NCBI GenBank assembly: GCA_033032175.1 | Contig: CM065304.1 | Coordinates: 1,302,001 to 1,366,000 of the forward strand | DNA: 64,000 nucleotides | Direction: 5' to 3' | Origin: Saturnia japonica | Lineage: Eukaryota > Arthropoda > Insecta > Lepidoptera > Saturniidae | Shown: positions 11,572 through 23,856 of the stretch, one piece after another | Layout: each line of letters opens with the position of its first letter | Numbering within the stretch: the stretch's first letter is position 1 | Notes under the pieces: model-generated | Database searches by the model: none | Seen by the model: the letters and a program-made list of their open reading frames with translations, nothing else | Told to the model about the DNA's origin: nothing | Translations under genes and position numbers: made by a program

Positions 11572-11927
11572 TCTATATATTAATACGTGAAGCATAAGTT
11601 TTTCTATCCCTTTTTAAGCGTATTGCGTGTACGGAGGAAGACTGTGAGTTTTGGCATGGTTAAAGTTTATATGGAGAAGGAATGCAGAAAGCTAAAATTT
11701 TGTTACTAATATGTATATTAAATAAAATAAATTAATACTATGAATTCTAAACCGAACAGCGCCATTGAACTTAGACCCCCCAAAATATTCACATTGTCAC
11801 TCAACGAAAAGTGACAGCAAGTGATGTAGATAATGCTCATTGTTTATGAATACTGTAAATGTCAAACAGAAAATAGTCTATGATCAAAACGTCGCGGGTC
11901 GAATTTCAACCTTAGAGCGATCGATAG
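11572..11927 (+). mobile_element. Helitron-like family B, near-complete copy
   Basis: It starts TCTATATATTAATACGTGAA after A and ends gagcgatcgATAG before T, where the usual end is gcgaccgCTAG. The body contains acattgtcactcaacgaaaa and gtcaaacagaaaatagtcta, shared by all family B copies. It carries no coding. Confidence 0.6.
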
Positions 11928-13769
11928 TCTACTTAAATAGACTACTACTTACACACTAATTTACTACTTAAATAAATATTATGAAAATACATTTACATAT
12001 TTTCCTACAAAGGTTCTGCATAAATGAGTGAGATTCTTCTTCTAACGCCGATTTGCTGTGCTAACGCTAAAGTTTATCTAGATGTTCACAATGTAATTAT
12101 TCTATAAAAAATATGCCTTTACATCAACGAGTAAAACAAATAAATAAATCATCAGACGAAATATACCCGCAAAGAAAACTTTCCGGAATTTTGCACCGAA
12201 ACTCCATTAGTTAGTGAACCAACTTTCCGCGGGTCTGTATCTCGTTCGAATAACATACACAGTTCGTTACAGTTTTCACATTGAAAATGACTCAGTTGCT
12301 TGTCTTATAAAAATAATTGTTAGAATTTGTATTTACTCTCTGTAGTAGGCTGAAAATTTTAAAAATGAAGTCGAATCTATTATGCGGTGACCGAGTTTAC
12401 AATAGAGCTAGATCGTATTTATAAATTTTTATCTGATGTTTTCGAGGCAACACTATTAATCAATTAATTTTTAATAATTAATATATTATTTTAATGCTTA
12501 TGCTCAGTGCCATTAAAATAGTAATTGTTACATTTCTAGTCTACCTAGATAGGTATTTTTAAGACACTGAGCGAAGATCGCTCGCCCAGATATATATATT
12601 TTTGTTAATTCGGTAACTTTTATTCCTCCGCTTTTTCTAGAGACCCTACTTAAAAACATATTTATAGTAGTATATATGCCGGTACGAGTGCTTCATAAAG
12701 AATTTGAAAATAATGTAAATACTCTCAAATTATTTTAAAATATTCAAAGCACGTTTTATAGAATGTTTTCGGATTTATTTGATTCTATTTGAAGAAACCG
12801 ATAGTCGGTATACAGGCAACTAGCACTAGCAGAAGCAAGCAGCATTGTTGCTGGGATCGACAGACCATACAAGTTATTTTTCATGGTCAACTAACTGAAG
12901 AATGCTAAAGATGCCGCCGTCATAGATGACTTTATACTTTTACCGCCCCCATCTCCCGTCTTTAGGTTATATAGGAATTCAATCATATACTGTCATGCCA
13001 TAATATATAGGTGTAGTCAAAGACTTTTTATAAATAGACGCCGTAAACTCTCACTAAAAACAATTTGAAAACGTTATAAATTTTGTTATCAGCATGTTGA
13101 TACAAATGAGATAGGAAATAACAGCGTAAGGCAAAAACTCTGGTGTTAAAAAAGGATAAAAGTATCTTCTCGCTCACGATGGTATCAAGTTAAAAGTGAA
13201 CTGAGGGCAATTGCCCACCATTCACGTTAACATGTAAAGAGCGTCAATACTGTATCTATTTATAAAATATCATTGGGTGTAGTGATGGAACATAGCAAAT
13301 AGTTACTTTTAATTGTACTTATATTTCCTATCATATCGGCATATTAGGTAGAAGGTTCCGTACTTCGTAAAGAGAAAAACGGATTATACGATCACTTTGT
13401 TGTCCTTCTGTCCGTCTATCCGTGTTTCAAGGCACTTTTTCTCTAAATCAATTTGACGTATAAAGTTTTAAATTAATATCATATACTAAGGTATATAATA
13501 GTAAGGTCTTAAGCCATGTATTCACTAATAAACATTCCTTTATAAACACTGCTTCAGAAAGTAAGTCTATGTGTTTATGAAACAAATTAATATGTTTCTG
13601 AAACATGAGCAATATTCGAAACGACTAATAATTTGGACGGAATTATCTCTGAAATATTGTTTCTGTAAACATTTACGTAGGTAATGTTGCAGGAATTTGT
13701 AATTGAAACTTTGTTTCTCAGTGAATAGTACGTTGCTTTATGCGATTACATAAAAGTCAAGATTCAAGG
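11928..13769. other. AT-rich stretch, no feature supported
   Basis: The stretch appears unique and contains no convincing exon. A small hairpin gagcga-aga-tcgctc lies near 12567. Confidence 0.4.
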
Positions 13770-13993
13770 TTATTTTATATGGGAAATAATTTCACAGGCC
13801 ATTGAATTACATATTAAACAAGCATTGTTTGTATTATGGTATAAAAACAGCTGATTCACATAAACATATTTAAACATCCAGACACACAACTGACAATGAT
13901 ACACATCGTACAAAAATTAGTTACGTGCGAGGTCGAACCCGCGACCTTTCGGCTCAATAGGTAGTGCTTGCTACCACTACGTCACGAGGTCTG
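13770..13993 (-). mobile_element. tRNA-derived SINE (SINE-1)
   Basis: On the minus strand a tRNA-like head has an A-box-like part (cgtgacgtagtggtagcaag) and a B-box-like gggttcgacctcgc, followed by a tail containing ttgtgtgtctggatg and a T/A-rich end. Related copies lie at 19.7 and 45.5 kb. It is not a tRNA gene: the body cannot form a full cloverleaf by eye and the tail is repeat-specific. Confidence 0.6.
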
Positions 13994-14019
13994 CTGTTTA
14001 GCCATATTCTTTTACACAT

Positions 14020-14260
14020 CAAAGGTTGCTAACAAGCATACGGCCCGCCTGATTGTAAGCGGCTACTGTAGCCTGTGGAAGCTTGTAATACCATAGATAA
14101 AACTAGCTCTTTACCAACTTTGAACCCTCCTTCCCCCAGGAGCTGTGGAAGCCCTACTCATTGCAGGATCACAAGACAAGTTTATTTGGCTGTGATCTTC
14201 CGTAGGGTGGAGGCATTCCACCAGTCGGATTGCCTAAAGCCCCACCTCGATCTACAATTG
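14020..14260 (+). repeat. LINE-like 3' fragment (type M)
   Basis: It contains gcatacggcccgcctgattg plus taagcggctactgtagcctg, a phrase common in lepidopteran retroelement tails, then ggaggcattccaccagtcgg. Partial matches lie at 46215-46310 and 47415-47600. The 63-residue open frame inside is incidental. Confidence 0.5.
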
Positions 14261-17200
14261 TTATAATCGGTTCACTATAAGACTAGATGCTCTTTATTGT
14301 AGCTTAAATATCGTAGACTAAGCTCACGATATACCACAGGCGACATTGTAGCTATACTACTAAGAAGGAAATTGGAAATTGAATTTCAGAAGCGAGCCAA
14401 CCGGCCGTCCAGCCGTCCACTCTTATCTTGGGGGGCTTTTGTGTTTGACATGCCTACATTTGACCGGGTCGAGAAAGATTTACCCCGATAACCGCTCGAG
14501 GGGTCGCTCTGGTAATACGGTTTAAAATTTCATTGAACTGTTACAATTTGACCGGCAGCGTGATCGCTCCGTACAAACTGAGCTATTGTTGTAAACTGTG
14601 TAGATTATTTTAAACTTTTCCACATATTCACACGCTGTAGGGTATTATTGTAACTTTTACTAAAAATCGTCATAATAATGTACTTTGAATATTTAGAAGA
14701 TTAAAGTATTATATGATTTATTATTTACTTTTATATTTATTCAATGAATGAGCGCTTTCTTGCAATTTATTCCAGCTAACCAGAAATATTGTGAAAAAAT
14801 TTGCCTTGTCGTTACTTACTGTAAATAGAATAAAATAATAATAATCTAAACTCACAAGCCGTATTTCTATCTTTTTTCTCAGTCGTTTCACGCTTAAAAA
14901 TAAACAGTTATCTAGCAAACTAGAATAGTAATAAAATGTACGTATATAAATAATTATAATAAATACATACAAAACATGTATTTCTATAATTATATTAGTC
15001 ACTAGTTGTATCCGCGACTTCGTCTGCATGGATAACGGAAAACAAAATAAATTGATGATAATAGTGTCATGCCCATTAAGCCATGTCAATTAGAAAGCTC
15101 TTTCTATTTTGCGAAAAGACAAAGTGTCACGGGCACGCGTGTTCGCAACTCGAGAATCATTGCGGTAAGTTAGTCTATAGTTTGATTAGCCTCTAATAAG
15201 AACTTAGTTAATTGGACTTCTTCCAAAACTACTCGGTGTCCTCTATCCACATGCAACGTTATTGATTCCTTTGTTCCTAATACATATATTATTATACGAG
15301 CTGAGCGCAAAAATTATTTCAAGTTATCATGTCGCGGGTGAATTGATGTATTTATATATTACGTGATAAGATATCTTGAATATTGCTTTTCGTAAGCTTT
15401 TAATTGCGTTTATGAACCTAACTATAACTTGATATTGAATTTTAGGCATATTTGAAATTTATTTGAAGACCAGTACGGCGGTGGATTTCCTATTTATTGG
15501 TGGTTGTTGTTGTTTTTGGATTGCACTATGCCATGAGGCACCCTGGAGGAATACCGTGAGCCATAGTGTCGCCACTGTGATAATAAAAAAATTAAAATTG
15601 AGGCTTTATATTTCACGCCTCAAACCGCGGTATGAGGTTGTACTTTACTCTCGCCACGTCAAAGTTAAGCAATTTTTTTGCTCTTAAACTGCCTCTACCA
15701 CAACCAATGTGCACTTATACGATAATATGAGTGGATATATTTCAAGAAAACTTAGTTCAAATAATTTATCACATATTCTGCAAAAAACAATATTAACTGT
15801 TGGAAAAAAAAGCACGTGGATGTCCGGATTTTTTTACGAGGTGGAGGTGGAGTTTTGTTTATTATCTTCAGAATAACATTAACTAGTTACCTATTTAATA
15901 TCAATAGCCTAGTACCAGTAGTTTAGTAATAAAATGTTTTTTAAAATAAAAAAAGTTCAATATTTATTTGGATCTAAAATTAAAGCCTATTTTGTTAAGT
16001 TGTCTAAATAATACAAATAAATAAATGGTACAACTTGTTTTTTTTTTCTTCTTAAAAAGGCGTGCACTTTTGAATTTTTTCAAACTTTCTATCTATCTAT
16101 AAATAAGCTCTAGTTAATGATTAGTTATTTTTACAACCACGATGGCAAACAATACAACTAACTTCCCATACTTTCATAGTGTGTGACCAGGTGTAACAGG
16201 ATCTTTGGAAACCGCAGGAACACATATTATTTGGCTGGTATTATATTATTGTCATCTACTATATACTATGTGATGTAAATAATACTATTTTAAAATATGG
16301 TTTTAAATGAATCAATTTGCATCTATTCTCGCAGTTTTGTAGGAAATAATGCAGCTTTTTGAAATAAACTTTAATAAATAATTAAATTTCTTGAATAAAA
16401 TCTGAATAGTTTGGTAACGAAATAATGAATTTATCTCTAGATATATTTCCGATTTTTAAATAATATTACATGCTATTATAAATGCTTAAGTAATGTCTAC
16501 GAAAACCCACACTGAACTGTATTTTAATTTAAATTCTTTAGGTATTTCAGTATGCTTGAGGTAGATGTTCAGTTATATAACTATTGTCAAAGATTCCACT
16601 AAAGTTAAAGTTATAATCATATAATTATATCCTATAACATAATCAATTGAACTTGTGTTCAAATATTACATCAACATAGTTAAAATAAAATAAAATCTTA
16701 CAATTTATTTTTGTCATAAACAAGATAAAACGATTGTTTGAAACTTCTAAAATTGTATTTTTCCTGTCGTTCTGTAATAGCGAGGGTTGGATTAAACTGA
16801 ATAAGTTCTACTCATAATATTCATTGAGTTTTTAATCAGTTAAATTTATGCGTAAATTACTTCATCTGGAAAGATTAATCGAGTTTCTTATAACTGTTCC
16901 GTTTAAACTTTTTAAATAATTTATTATATATATATCTATGTACAAAGGCTTGCCGTTTTTAGTTTTATGTTTAGTTTTGTAGTAATAATACAAAGTATTC
17001 TTCATCTTTAAACCTAATTTAAATAATGGATGTCGAATAATAAAATATATTTCAACTTTACTAACGAAGACAATTCAAACTCACGTAGGCTTAAGACTGT
17101 ATCTCAAACGACAGCGTCCAACTTTCAAGCTTCATAAATCGATTGAGTAAAGAGAAAGTTAAGTATTAGTAGGTATGGACTATATTGTGACTGTGAGTAA

Positions 17201-17347
17201 GTGTTTGTATTTGAGTGTTTTTAAAAGTGAGTACGATGGCTAGTTATGATGAATATATCTCAAACGATGAAACTTGTACTTCTTCTTGTTATTTAATAGT
17301 AGCGTATACATAATTATGCCAATGTTACGTAGATAAGTTAATCATCA
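14261..17347. other. AT-rich stretch with one Helitron-like end
   Basis: Only one element end is seen: actagttgtatccgcgactt followed by cgtctgcatgg at 15001-15031, a reversed Helitron-like 3' tail. The short open frames here are AT-rich chance frames. A gcg|gtaagtt donor-like site at 15165-15172 has no supported exon. Confidence 0.4.
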
Positions 17348-17707
17348 TCATTATATTAATACGTGAAACAAAAATTTTGTACCCCTTTTCAAACGTATTG
17401 CGTGCATGGAAGACTGAGATTTGGTATGGTTAAAGTTTATATGGAGAAGGAATGCAAAAAGCTAAAACTTATCTATTATATCTGTTACTAATATATTAAA
17501 TAAAATTAATTAATACTGTGAATCCTAACCCGACAAGTGCCATTGAATTTAGACCACCCAAAATATTGACATTGTCATTGAATGAAAAGTTACAGCAAGT
17601 GATATAATGTTCATTGTTTAGGTTCATGAATACTGCAAATGTCAAACAGAAAATAGTCTATGATTAAAAAATCGTTGGTCGAATTTCGATCATTAGGCGA
17701 CCGCTAA
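17348..17707 (+). mobile_element. Helitron-like family B, complete copy
   Basis: It starts TCATTATATTAATACGTGAA and ends gcgaccgCTAA before T; CTAA still fits the Helitron 3' consensus CTRR. Confidence 0.6.
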
Positions 17708-18651
17708 TATTTTTGTATATCTTTAAAGTTCAAGCCACGGTTCAACAAAATGGTGGCCCTCTTGTTAGAACTGTCCAGGGAGTGTTGTAGCAAGTTAAAA
17801 TTCATATTTTTATTAATTATTTTTAATTCAGTTCACTTGTGCACAAATTGTACAAAAAGCAAATTATATCACGCTAAATGTCATCCATATGAGCCATATA
17901 GGTAACATAAGTTTATGAATTACAATAAAAACCACAACATAACAGATCAGGTCCCCACTATAAATTTTAAATCAAACCTTGGTGTATATAATATGTTTAT
18001 CTGAATGACAAAAGAAATCGGAAAATAGAAAACAGTGCCCCACTCTTTATCATAACGAATGGTCACACGGGCTTGTTTTAGAGTAAATATTTTTCATAAT
18101 TAAACAGTGCATATCAGTTACGCATATTTAGCGCTATTTTAAAGCTGTCTTGTTGTTGTGTATCTTAGTTTTAAGCGTTGAACATAGTTTTTTGGGCTCC
18201 CTAATACTATTATAAACAACATGGTTACATTGCCAAAGTAGTTTAGTTTTCATTGTACGAAGACTTATGGTTACTACTAATAAACTTCTACTAATCCGAA
18301 GAGAATTGAAACCAATTTAGTTCTGTCAGCAAACTCGTTTAACGTCAGACGTTGCATGAAACCCTTTTCAAGTTTCATTTACATCTGTTGGAGTAACTGA
18401 ATTGAATTTTAAAATGGAAATACATTTTTAAAATTGCATTGCAATAACCGTTTGGGTAATATTAAGACCTGGTTTTGACGGCAACCATTTTTAAATCATA
18501 ATATAATACTCCATTATACTCCATTATCAAAATAAAACGTGATACAAAAGCCTTTATAAGTATACTTTTGTGTAGAAAGTCAAAAATCCATTGTAACTAA
18601 AATTCAATACATGTATAAAATCTAATATAAAATATTCAGCATATTATATTA

Positions 18652-19035
18652 CTAGCGGTGTGCCTGCGGCTCCGCACGCGTTTGTTACTACGCATTAATT
18701 ATTTAAATCTCTTTATTTTTTACTCATATTGTTGATAATTCATATGCCGTATTAATTGAGGAGTGGCATGTATTTCCCGTGTAAAATTTTTATCAAAGTC
18801 GATTGAAAAAAATGATTGTAATGTACAATTTCTAATGCATTATTGATCCTTATAGCCTCTCAATTATAGTAAGTGTGATGTGTGTCCGGTCTACAAAATT
18901 TGATCAGAATTGGTTGAGAATTGATGAAAAAGAAACTTTTTGAATTACTTTTTTTTAATTCTAGAAGTAATATTGACCATTTTTATAGCCCATTAATTGT
19001 GTAAATAGTTAGACTTCCCTTGTATAAAATTTCAT
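18652..19035 (-). mobile_element. Helitron-like family F (approximate extent)
   Basis: It opens with actagcggtgtgcctgcggc (reverse of a CTAG end) and shares aattcatatgccgtattaat with the plus-strand copy at 42.4 kb. The 5' end is not recognised. Confidence 0.4.
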
Positions 19036-19124
19036 CAAACTTATGAACACAAACTTATTTGTTATGGATAAAGACAGGACTACAGATTTATTAATATAGA
19101 TAGCATTATTTATATAATACCAAA

Positions 19125-20090
19125 AAAAAAAAAACAAAAGAAAATCGTAGATGGGTTTATCACTGTGTTTTGTGATCGCAATCTCTACCATCTTGCTATA
19201 TTACTGCATATGCACCGGCTGATTTCGGATCATGACAAACCAAAAGAACATCAAAAATAATTAAAATCATACCTTATTGTACCGGCCTACGGGAAGGTTT
19301 TTTGAAAAACGTGAAACCCCTTTTATTCCTTTCTTACCAAAAGCATAAATATGAATGGGTTCTTCATACAAACTTTCATTTCACAATAATTCATTTGAAG
19401 CAAAACTGTATAATTCAGATAATTTACAATAGGTATATCGCTTAGAATATATAAACTCCCGCGAGCCGCGATTGACAGCACACGTCATATACCTATCATA
19501 AAATAAAACAGTAATTATGACGTACTGCGTAGTTAAACAGTTTATATACACTTCAGCCAATCTTAAAAAGAATACTGGACTATCATTTCATAGGTAGTTA
19601 TTAGAAATACAATACATTTCTAATTAAGTATAACACTGTCAATAAATGCAAATTAAATATATAAAAACGGGGACAATTTCACACACGGCCATTTAATTCC
19701 AAACTAAGCAAAGCTTGTACTATAGTAACTAAAAAGCTGATATACATATATATTTAACAACCAGACACACAACTGACATTTATGCTCATCACAAAAAGTC
19801 AGTCGTGGGCAGGGATTGAACCCGCGACCTCTCGGCTCAATAGTAGCGCTTACTACCACTGCGCCACGAGGCCAGTCAATGTCAATGTCAATTACAATAC
19901 CGTACACACATTGATAAACCTAGCTATGGTTTTCTTTTGGTTTATCGTGTTCCGTGATCAGTCGGTATATATTCAGTAATATAGTGGAGGGTAGGGTTCG
20001 TGACCACCATACACATAGTAATAAACACATGTATGATTTTTTTTTGTTTGTCGTGTTCTGATAGCCGATACCAGAATTTATATCAGTGCT
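19125..20090. repeat. Cluster of inverted copies of one repeat around a SINE
   Basis: The block gctatattactgcatatgca with gacaaaccaaaagaa at 19190-19260 returns in reverse at 19913-19990 and again in part at 20030-20080. A related longer copy is at 38730-38960. SINE-1 (19669-19874) sits between the arms. Confidence 0.5.
19669..19874 (-). mobile_element. tRNA-derived SINE (SINE-1)
   Basis: The minus strand reads cctcgtggcgcagtggtagt (A-box region) and cgggttcaatccctgcccac (B-box), then the SINE-1 tail ending near acggccgtgtgtga-type sequence. It is the best-preserved head of the three copies. Confidence 0.65.
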
Positions 20091-20420
20091 ATATGTTAAA
20101 CTTTTAATTTGAAATTGAAATAAGGTTTTGCTCGAGGATTCAAAGCTTTCTATAATTTTGTAATTTGATTGAAATTTAAGTGTTGAATTTAAAATAAAAC
20201 GATTTTTAATTTACTTATATAATTTTACGTTTGTTGAGTCAATTTTTACCTTCATAGGACTACACACAATTTCGTCCTTCAATTTATGCAACCCTTCTTT
20301 CCACTTGAATGGGTTATGCATAACGTGTTTGCTTAGTTCTATGAGAGTTGAATTTTCCCTCCAGCCGTCATACGACTTTCCCCTTTAAAATACCCTAGCC
20401 ATATACCACACTTCACCTTG

Positions 20421-20615
20421 CTATAACATACCACTTGCGCCTAACGGGCACGAACCAACAAACGCGTTGCGGTCAACTTTTTCAATTTTGGCGCATATGC
20501 AGTTAAAGCAGATGGAAAATATACCGTCTATACCAAAGTCTGCATTCGGTTTTATGGTGTTTTCCTCTGCAGTCAATGCAGTTTTCTTTGGTTTCCTACC
20601 AGGCTTTCTTGCCAT
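20421..20615 (-). CDS. Small basic ORF of unknown function (64 aa)
   Basis: The frame begins MARKPGRKPKKTAL, a Lys/Arg/Pro-rich stretch resembling an AT-hook neighbourhood, and ends CPLGASGML. The middle has three cysteines (CFNCIC). The start has A at -3 relative to the ATG (cagtcATGG), and the minus strand has TATATATA at 20686-20693, about 70 bases upstream, at a distance that would give a short leader. Codon use is less AT-biased than the surroundings. It is not part of any repeat recognised here. It may instead be an exon (cgaatacag just before the ATG is an acceptor-like site) or a relic. No family is recognised. Confidence 0.3.
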   Translation of the reverse strand: MARKPGRKPKKTALTAEENTIKPNADFGIDGIFSICFNCICAKIEKVDRNAFVGSCPLGASGML

Positions 20616-20685
20616 GACTGTATTCGAAGCATTTGGTGCTTTGGAGTAGTGGCGATTAGTCCATAACCACTACCCTCTGCATGTC

Positions 20686-20693
20686 TATATATA
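20686..20693 (-). promoter_or_regulatory. TATA-like box upstream of the 64-aa ORF
   Basis: TATATATA lies in a moderately GC-containing context. Such strings are frequent in AT-rich DNA, so the only support is its position. Confidence 0.2.
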
Positions 20694-21369
20694 ATTTAAC
20701 CGAGTTTCACGGGTTCTTCTTCACTATTTTACTACCGCTCTGTAATCCTTCTCGGATACGTCATCTAGCAGTTTCCGTTTTAGTTTAACTAAAGGTTTTA
20801 TCTATTAACATGCTGGGATAGTATTGTATAAATTTTTTTGCAAAACATCAAACAACAAACCGGGAACCCGGAAGATTAGTAACAACTGGCAAATTAAAGA
20901 GGAACAGTTATGCCTCACTAATTACATGAAGTCATGCGCGTCGCACAAGACAGAACAGACTGCCAAGCCTTCCTGCCCTCTTATCGTTATAATCACAATC
21001 CTCAGTATTGAAAGAAGAATTGTTTAAATTAACAAAGCAATACGATATAATCTCTATATTAATAAATCTGTATTTCTGTGTATACATATAATTCCAATTC
21101 CAAATTTCAGGGTAAACATCTGTTATGAAGAACACTGATCACAACTATGGCATTTTTAAAATTAATTCAATTACGTCTACAATAATAATAATTAATTGTA
21201 TGTTCTCATTAGACATCCTGTCTGGAAAAGAAACTCTGTCGAAAATTCGAAGGACATAATACTTAGTAATTCGTATTTTCTTTGTATTGGTAGTTTGATA
21301 TTTTTAAGTGTATTAAGGGAAAACTACATAAATGTTGGAGAGCATTTATTATATACATATCTGTAGTTA

Positions 21370-21671
21370 CTAGCGGTCGCCCCGTGATCGAAATTCGGCC
21401 AGCGACTTTTTAATCATAGACTATTTTCTGTTTCACATTTACAGTATGACCTAAGTCCTAAACAATGAATATTATATCATTTGCTGTCACTTTTCATTGA
21501 GTGACAATGTCAATATTTTGGAGGGTCTAAGTTCAATGGTACTATTCGGTTTAGGATTCGCAATATTAATTAATTTAATTGAATAAATTAGTAACAGATA
21601 TTATAGATAAATTTTAGCTTTCTCCACTCATTCTCCATATAAACTTTAACCGTGCCAAATCTCAAGTCTCA
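21370..21671 (-). mobile_element. Helitron-like family B, 5'-truncated
   Basis: It starts at the reversed terminus actagcggtcgccccgtgat, runs through the family B body in reverse and breaks off before the 5' end, after gtgccaaatctcaagtctc. Confidence 0.6.
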
Positions 21672-22036
21672 AGAGCTGCTGCTACTAAGTATGAGTACTA
21701 AGTGGCTAAGTCTGCGGCACCTGCCCCTGCCCTTGGAATTCAGAGAAAGAGAAAGCAGAGGAAATCTTTCAGCTGAATAAATATATGGCTGAAATATTCA
21801 ACCACAGTCTTTCATTATAGTGCATTAAGTGACCTAGAAAGGAAACTGGTGGAATATATCCAAAGAAGTTTGACGCTAGATTTCCAATTTGAGAGTGTTA
21901 GCTAACCCGATGTGTATTTGAAAATCCCCTACCATCATGTTACGGTTCCATCACGATATTTTCCTTCGCGTATGAGAATAGCCAAGTAGTGTCTTCTGAA
22001 TTTGGACACCACATCAATTATATAACATATATATAG

Positions 22037-22408
22037 GTATTTTTAATGCCTACAATTATGTAGTACATTAATTTTCTATATCTCTTATGGTTTACTCAGC
22101 ATAAACCATTTAAGCGACCGAATTGATTCACCATGACCAGTTTTTTTTATTTGTGCAGAACCATAATTATTTTTCTAAATTTAAAGTAGCCTTTGTTACT
22201 CCTTATACCATCAGCTATCTATGAGTGAAAGTCCCGTCAAAATCAGTCCAACCGTTTCGGAGATCACCCAGAACAAACAGACGGACAAAGAAAAATTTTA
22301 AAAATAGGCTTTTTGTTATAGGTATCGTATATACTTTCATATGCATTTAGTAAAAAACTGTTATTTTGACATTACAAACAGACACTTCAATTATATTAAT
22401 TGTATAGA
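22037..22408 (-). mobile_element. Helitron-like family A, 3'-truncated
   Basis: It enters at ttttaatgcctacaattatg and ends at the true 5' terminus (ttaattgtataGA on plus). The GC-rich 3' third is absent. Confidence 0.6.
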
Positions 22409-23207
22409 AGATAAAGAGAGATATACTAACACGCCAGCTATTCCAACTCAGTCCTCAGAAGTACCAATATATTTATGATTAGCGTTAATTAGATTCCTGT
22501 TCTTCTTACTAGCTCAGTAGTAAATAACTACACGCTGCAGTGCCCATTTAACTTCAGGTTTACACGTTTATTTTATACATTTTACTATAAAAATAAAACA
22601 TTTTTGCTAATGTCAAAATTTATGTTAGTTTTTAAAAAGTAGCTCTCTTGTTAAAATGTATGTACCCTGAGTTTTATATTTTCCCATTACGTCCAGGACG
22701 CTTCATGATGTTGAGAAATTTAAATATTCCGATGCGCTAAGCGAACACTCCCGTAGAGTACGATGTACATTATGAAACTGCTGACACTGAAGCGTAATTT
22801 TATTAAAACTTATATTCATGCACGTAATATTAAATGTACATTTTGTTGGACTTTCGCACGAATTTATTAACTACATTAACTGTTTCATAAAGGTTGCTTT
22901 TATCGCAACGTTTCCCATTGTCCGCGCAATCGTTTCTGAACTATATTGTACTCACCGCATCAGTATCAAAAGCGGTGAGGTCATTTATAATTTGAATGAA
23001 CAAATAGTAGTGGTAACTGGGTATCCAATCATTAGTTGGTGAACTAAATACTGCTATTGTTTGAAATAACCGTAACGAACTCGGCACGGTTTCCTCTCGA
23101 GGATATCGGACTGCAGAACAATTAATTGGCATGGTTTAGAGTTATTATCCGGTTTAATAGATATTTAATTTAATTTCATTCGTATTAGTTTTTCTAAATT
23201 GTTACTA
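22409..23207. other. Gene-free stretch
   Basis: No repeat or exon is recognised; the two overlapping short open frames near 22.8-23.1 kb have no support. Confidence 0.4.
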
Positions 23208-23856
23208 TCTATTTATACTAATATAATAAAGCGTAAGGAATTATTGTTTCTTTGTTTGTTTAAACACGCTAATCTCTGGAAATACCATTCAGATTCGAAA
23301 AATTCTTCTTGTTTATGATAGCCAGCCAGACTCACGAGAAATAGTATAGGCTATCTAACAGGCTACAACTCTCAAATAGCCATAAATATTGATTTTTGTT
23401 ATGTCAGTTGGAAGTGGAAGGTCCCGAATTGCTCTATCCGCTTGCGCTGGCGTAATCGTAATGATACAGAAATACAATGGTCTACAAAATTATTAGTCCA
23501 TAGTATATCTAAATAAAACAGTTATAGCATATACCTATCTCTTATTTAAAAGTCACAATAAGGTATTTTGTAACAAAGATTTGTTGAAAATTTAAAAGTG
23601 ATTTATAAGCATTATTTTTAGACATGGCATATTAATCCTTACGAACGAAATTTACTTCATCATAAGGACAATTGTATGAAGTTAAATTATGATCTTTATA
23701 ATAAGCTAATCGGACACATCCTTTAGGAGATAATGAAATAGTAAAATAATTTTGTACTTGCGAGAAGAACAAATTATGATAGACTACACGGGCGCGTTGT
23801 CGGCACGGTGTTTGTCGGATAAAATTAACGCGGGTGAAACCGTGGGGCACAGCTAG
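23208..23856 (+). mobile_element. Helitron-like family C, complete copy
   Basis: It starts TCTATTTATACTAATATAAT after A and ends ggggcacagCTAG before T. The body has taaacacgctaatctctgga, ggcatattaatccttacgaa and gggtgaaaccgtgg. No coding is present. The next family C copy follows without any spacer. Confidence 0.65.

Noticed and set aside
14721..15089. 122-codon minus-strand open frame
   Set aside because: AT-rich, Ile/Tyr/Phe-dominated translation without any motif; it overlaps a Helitron-like 3' tail.
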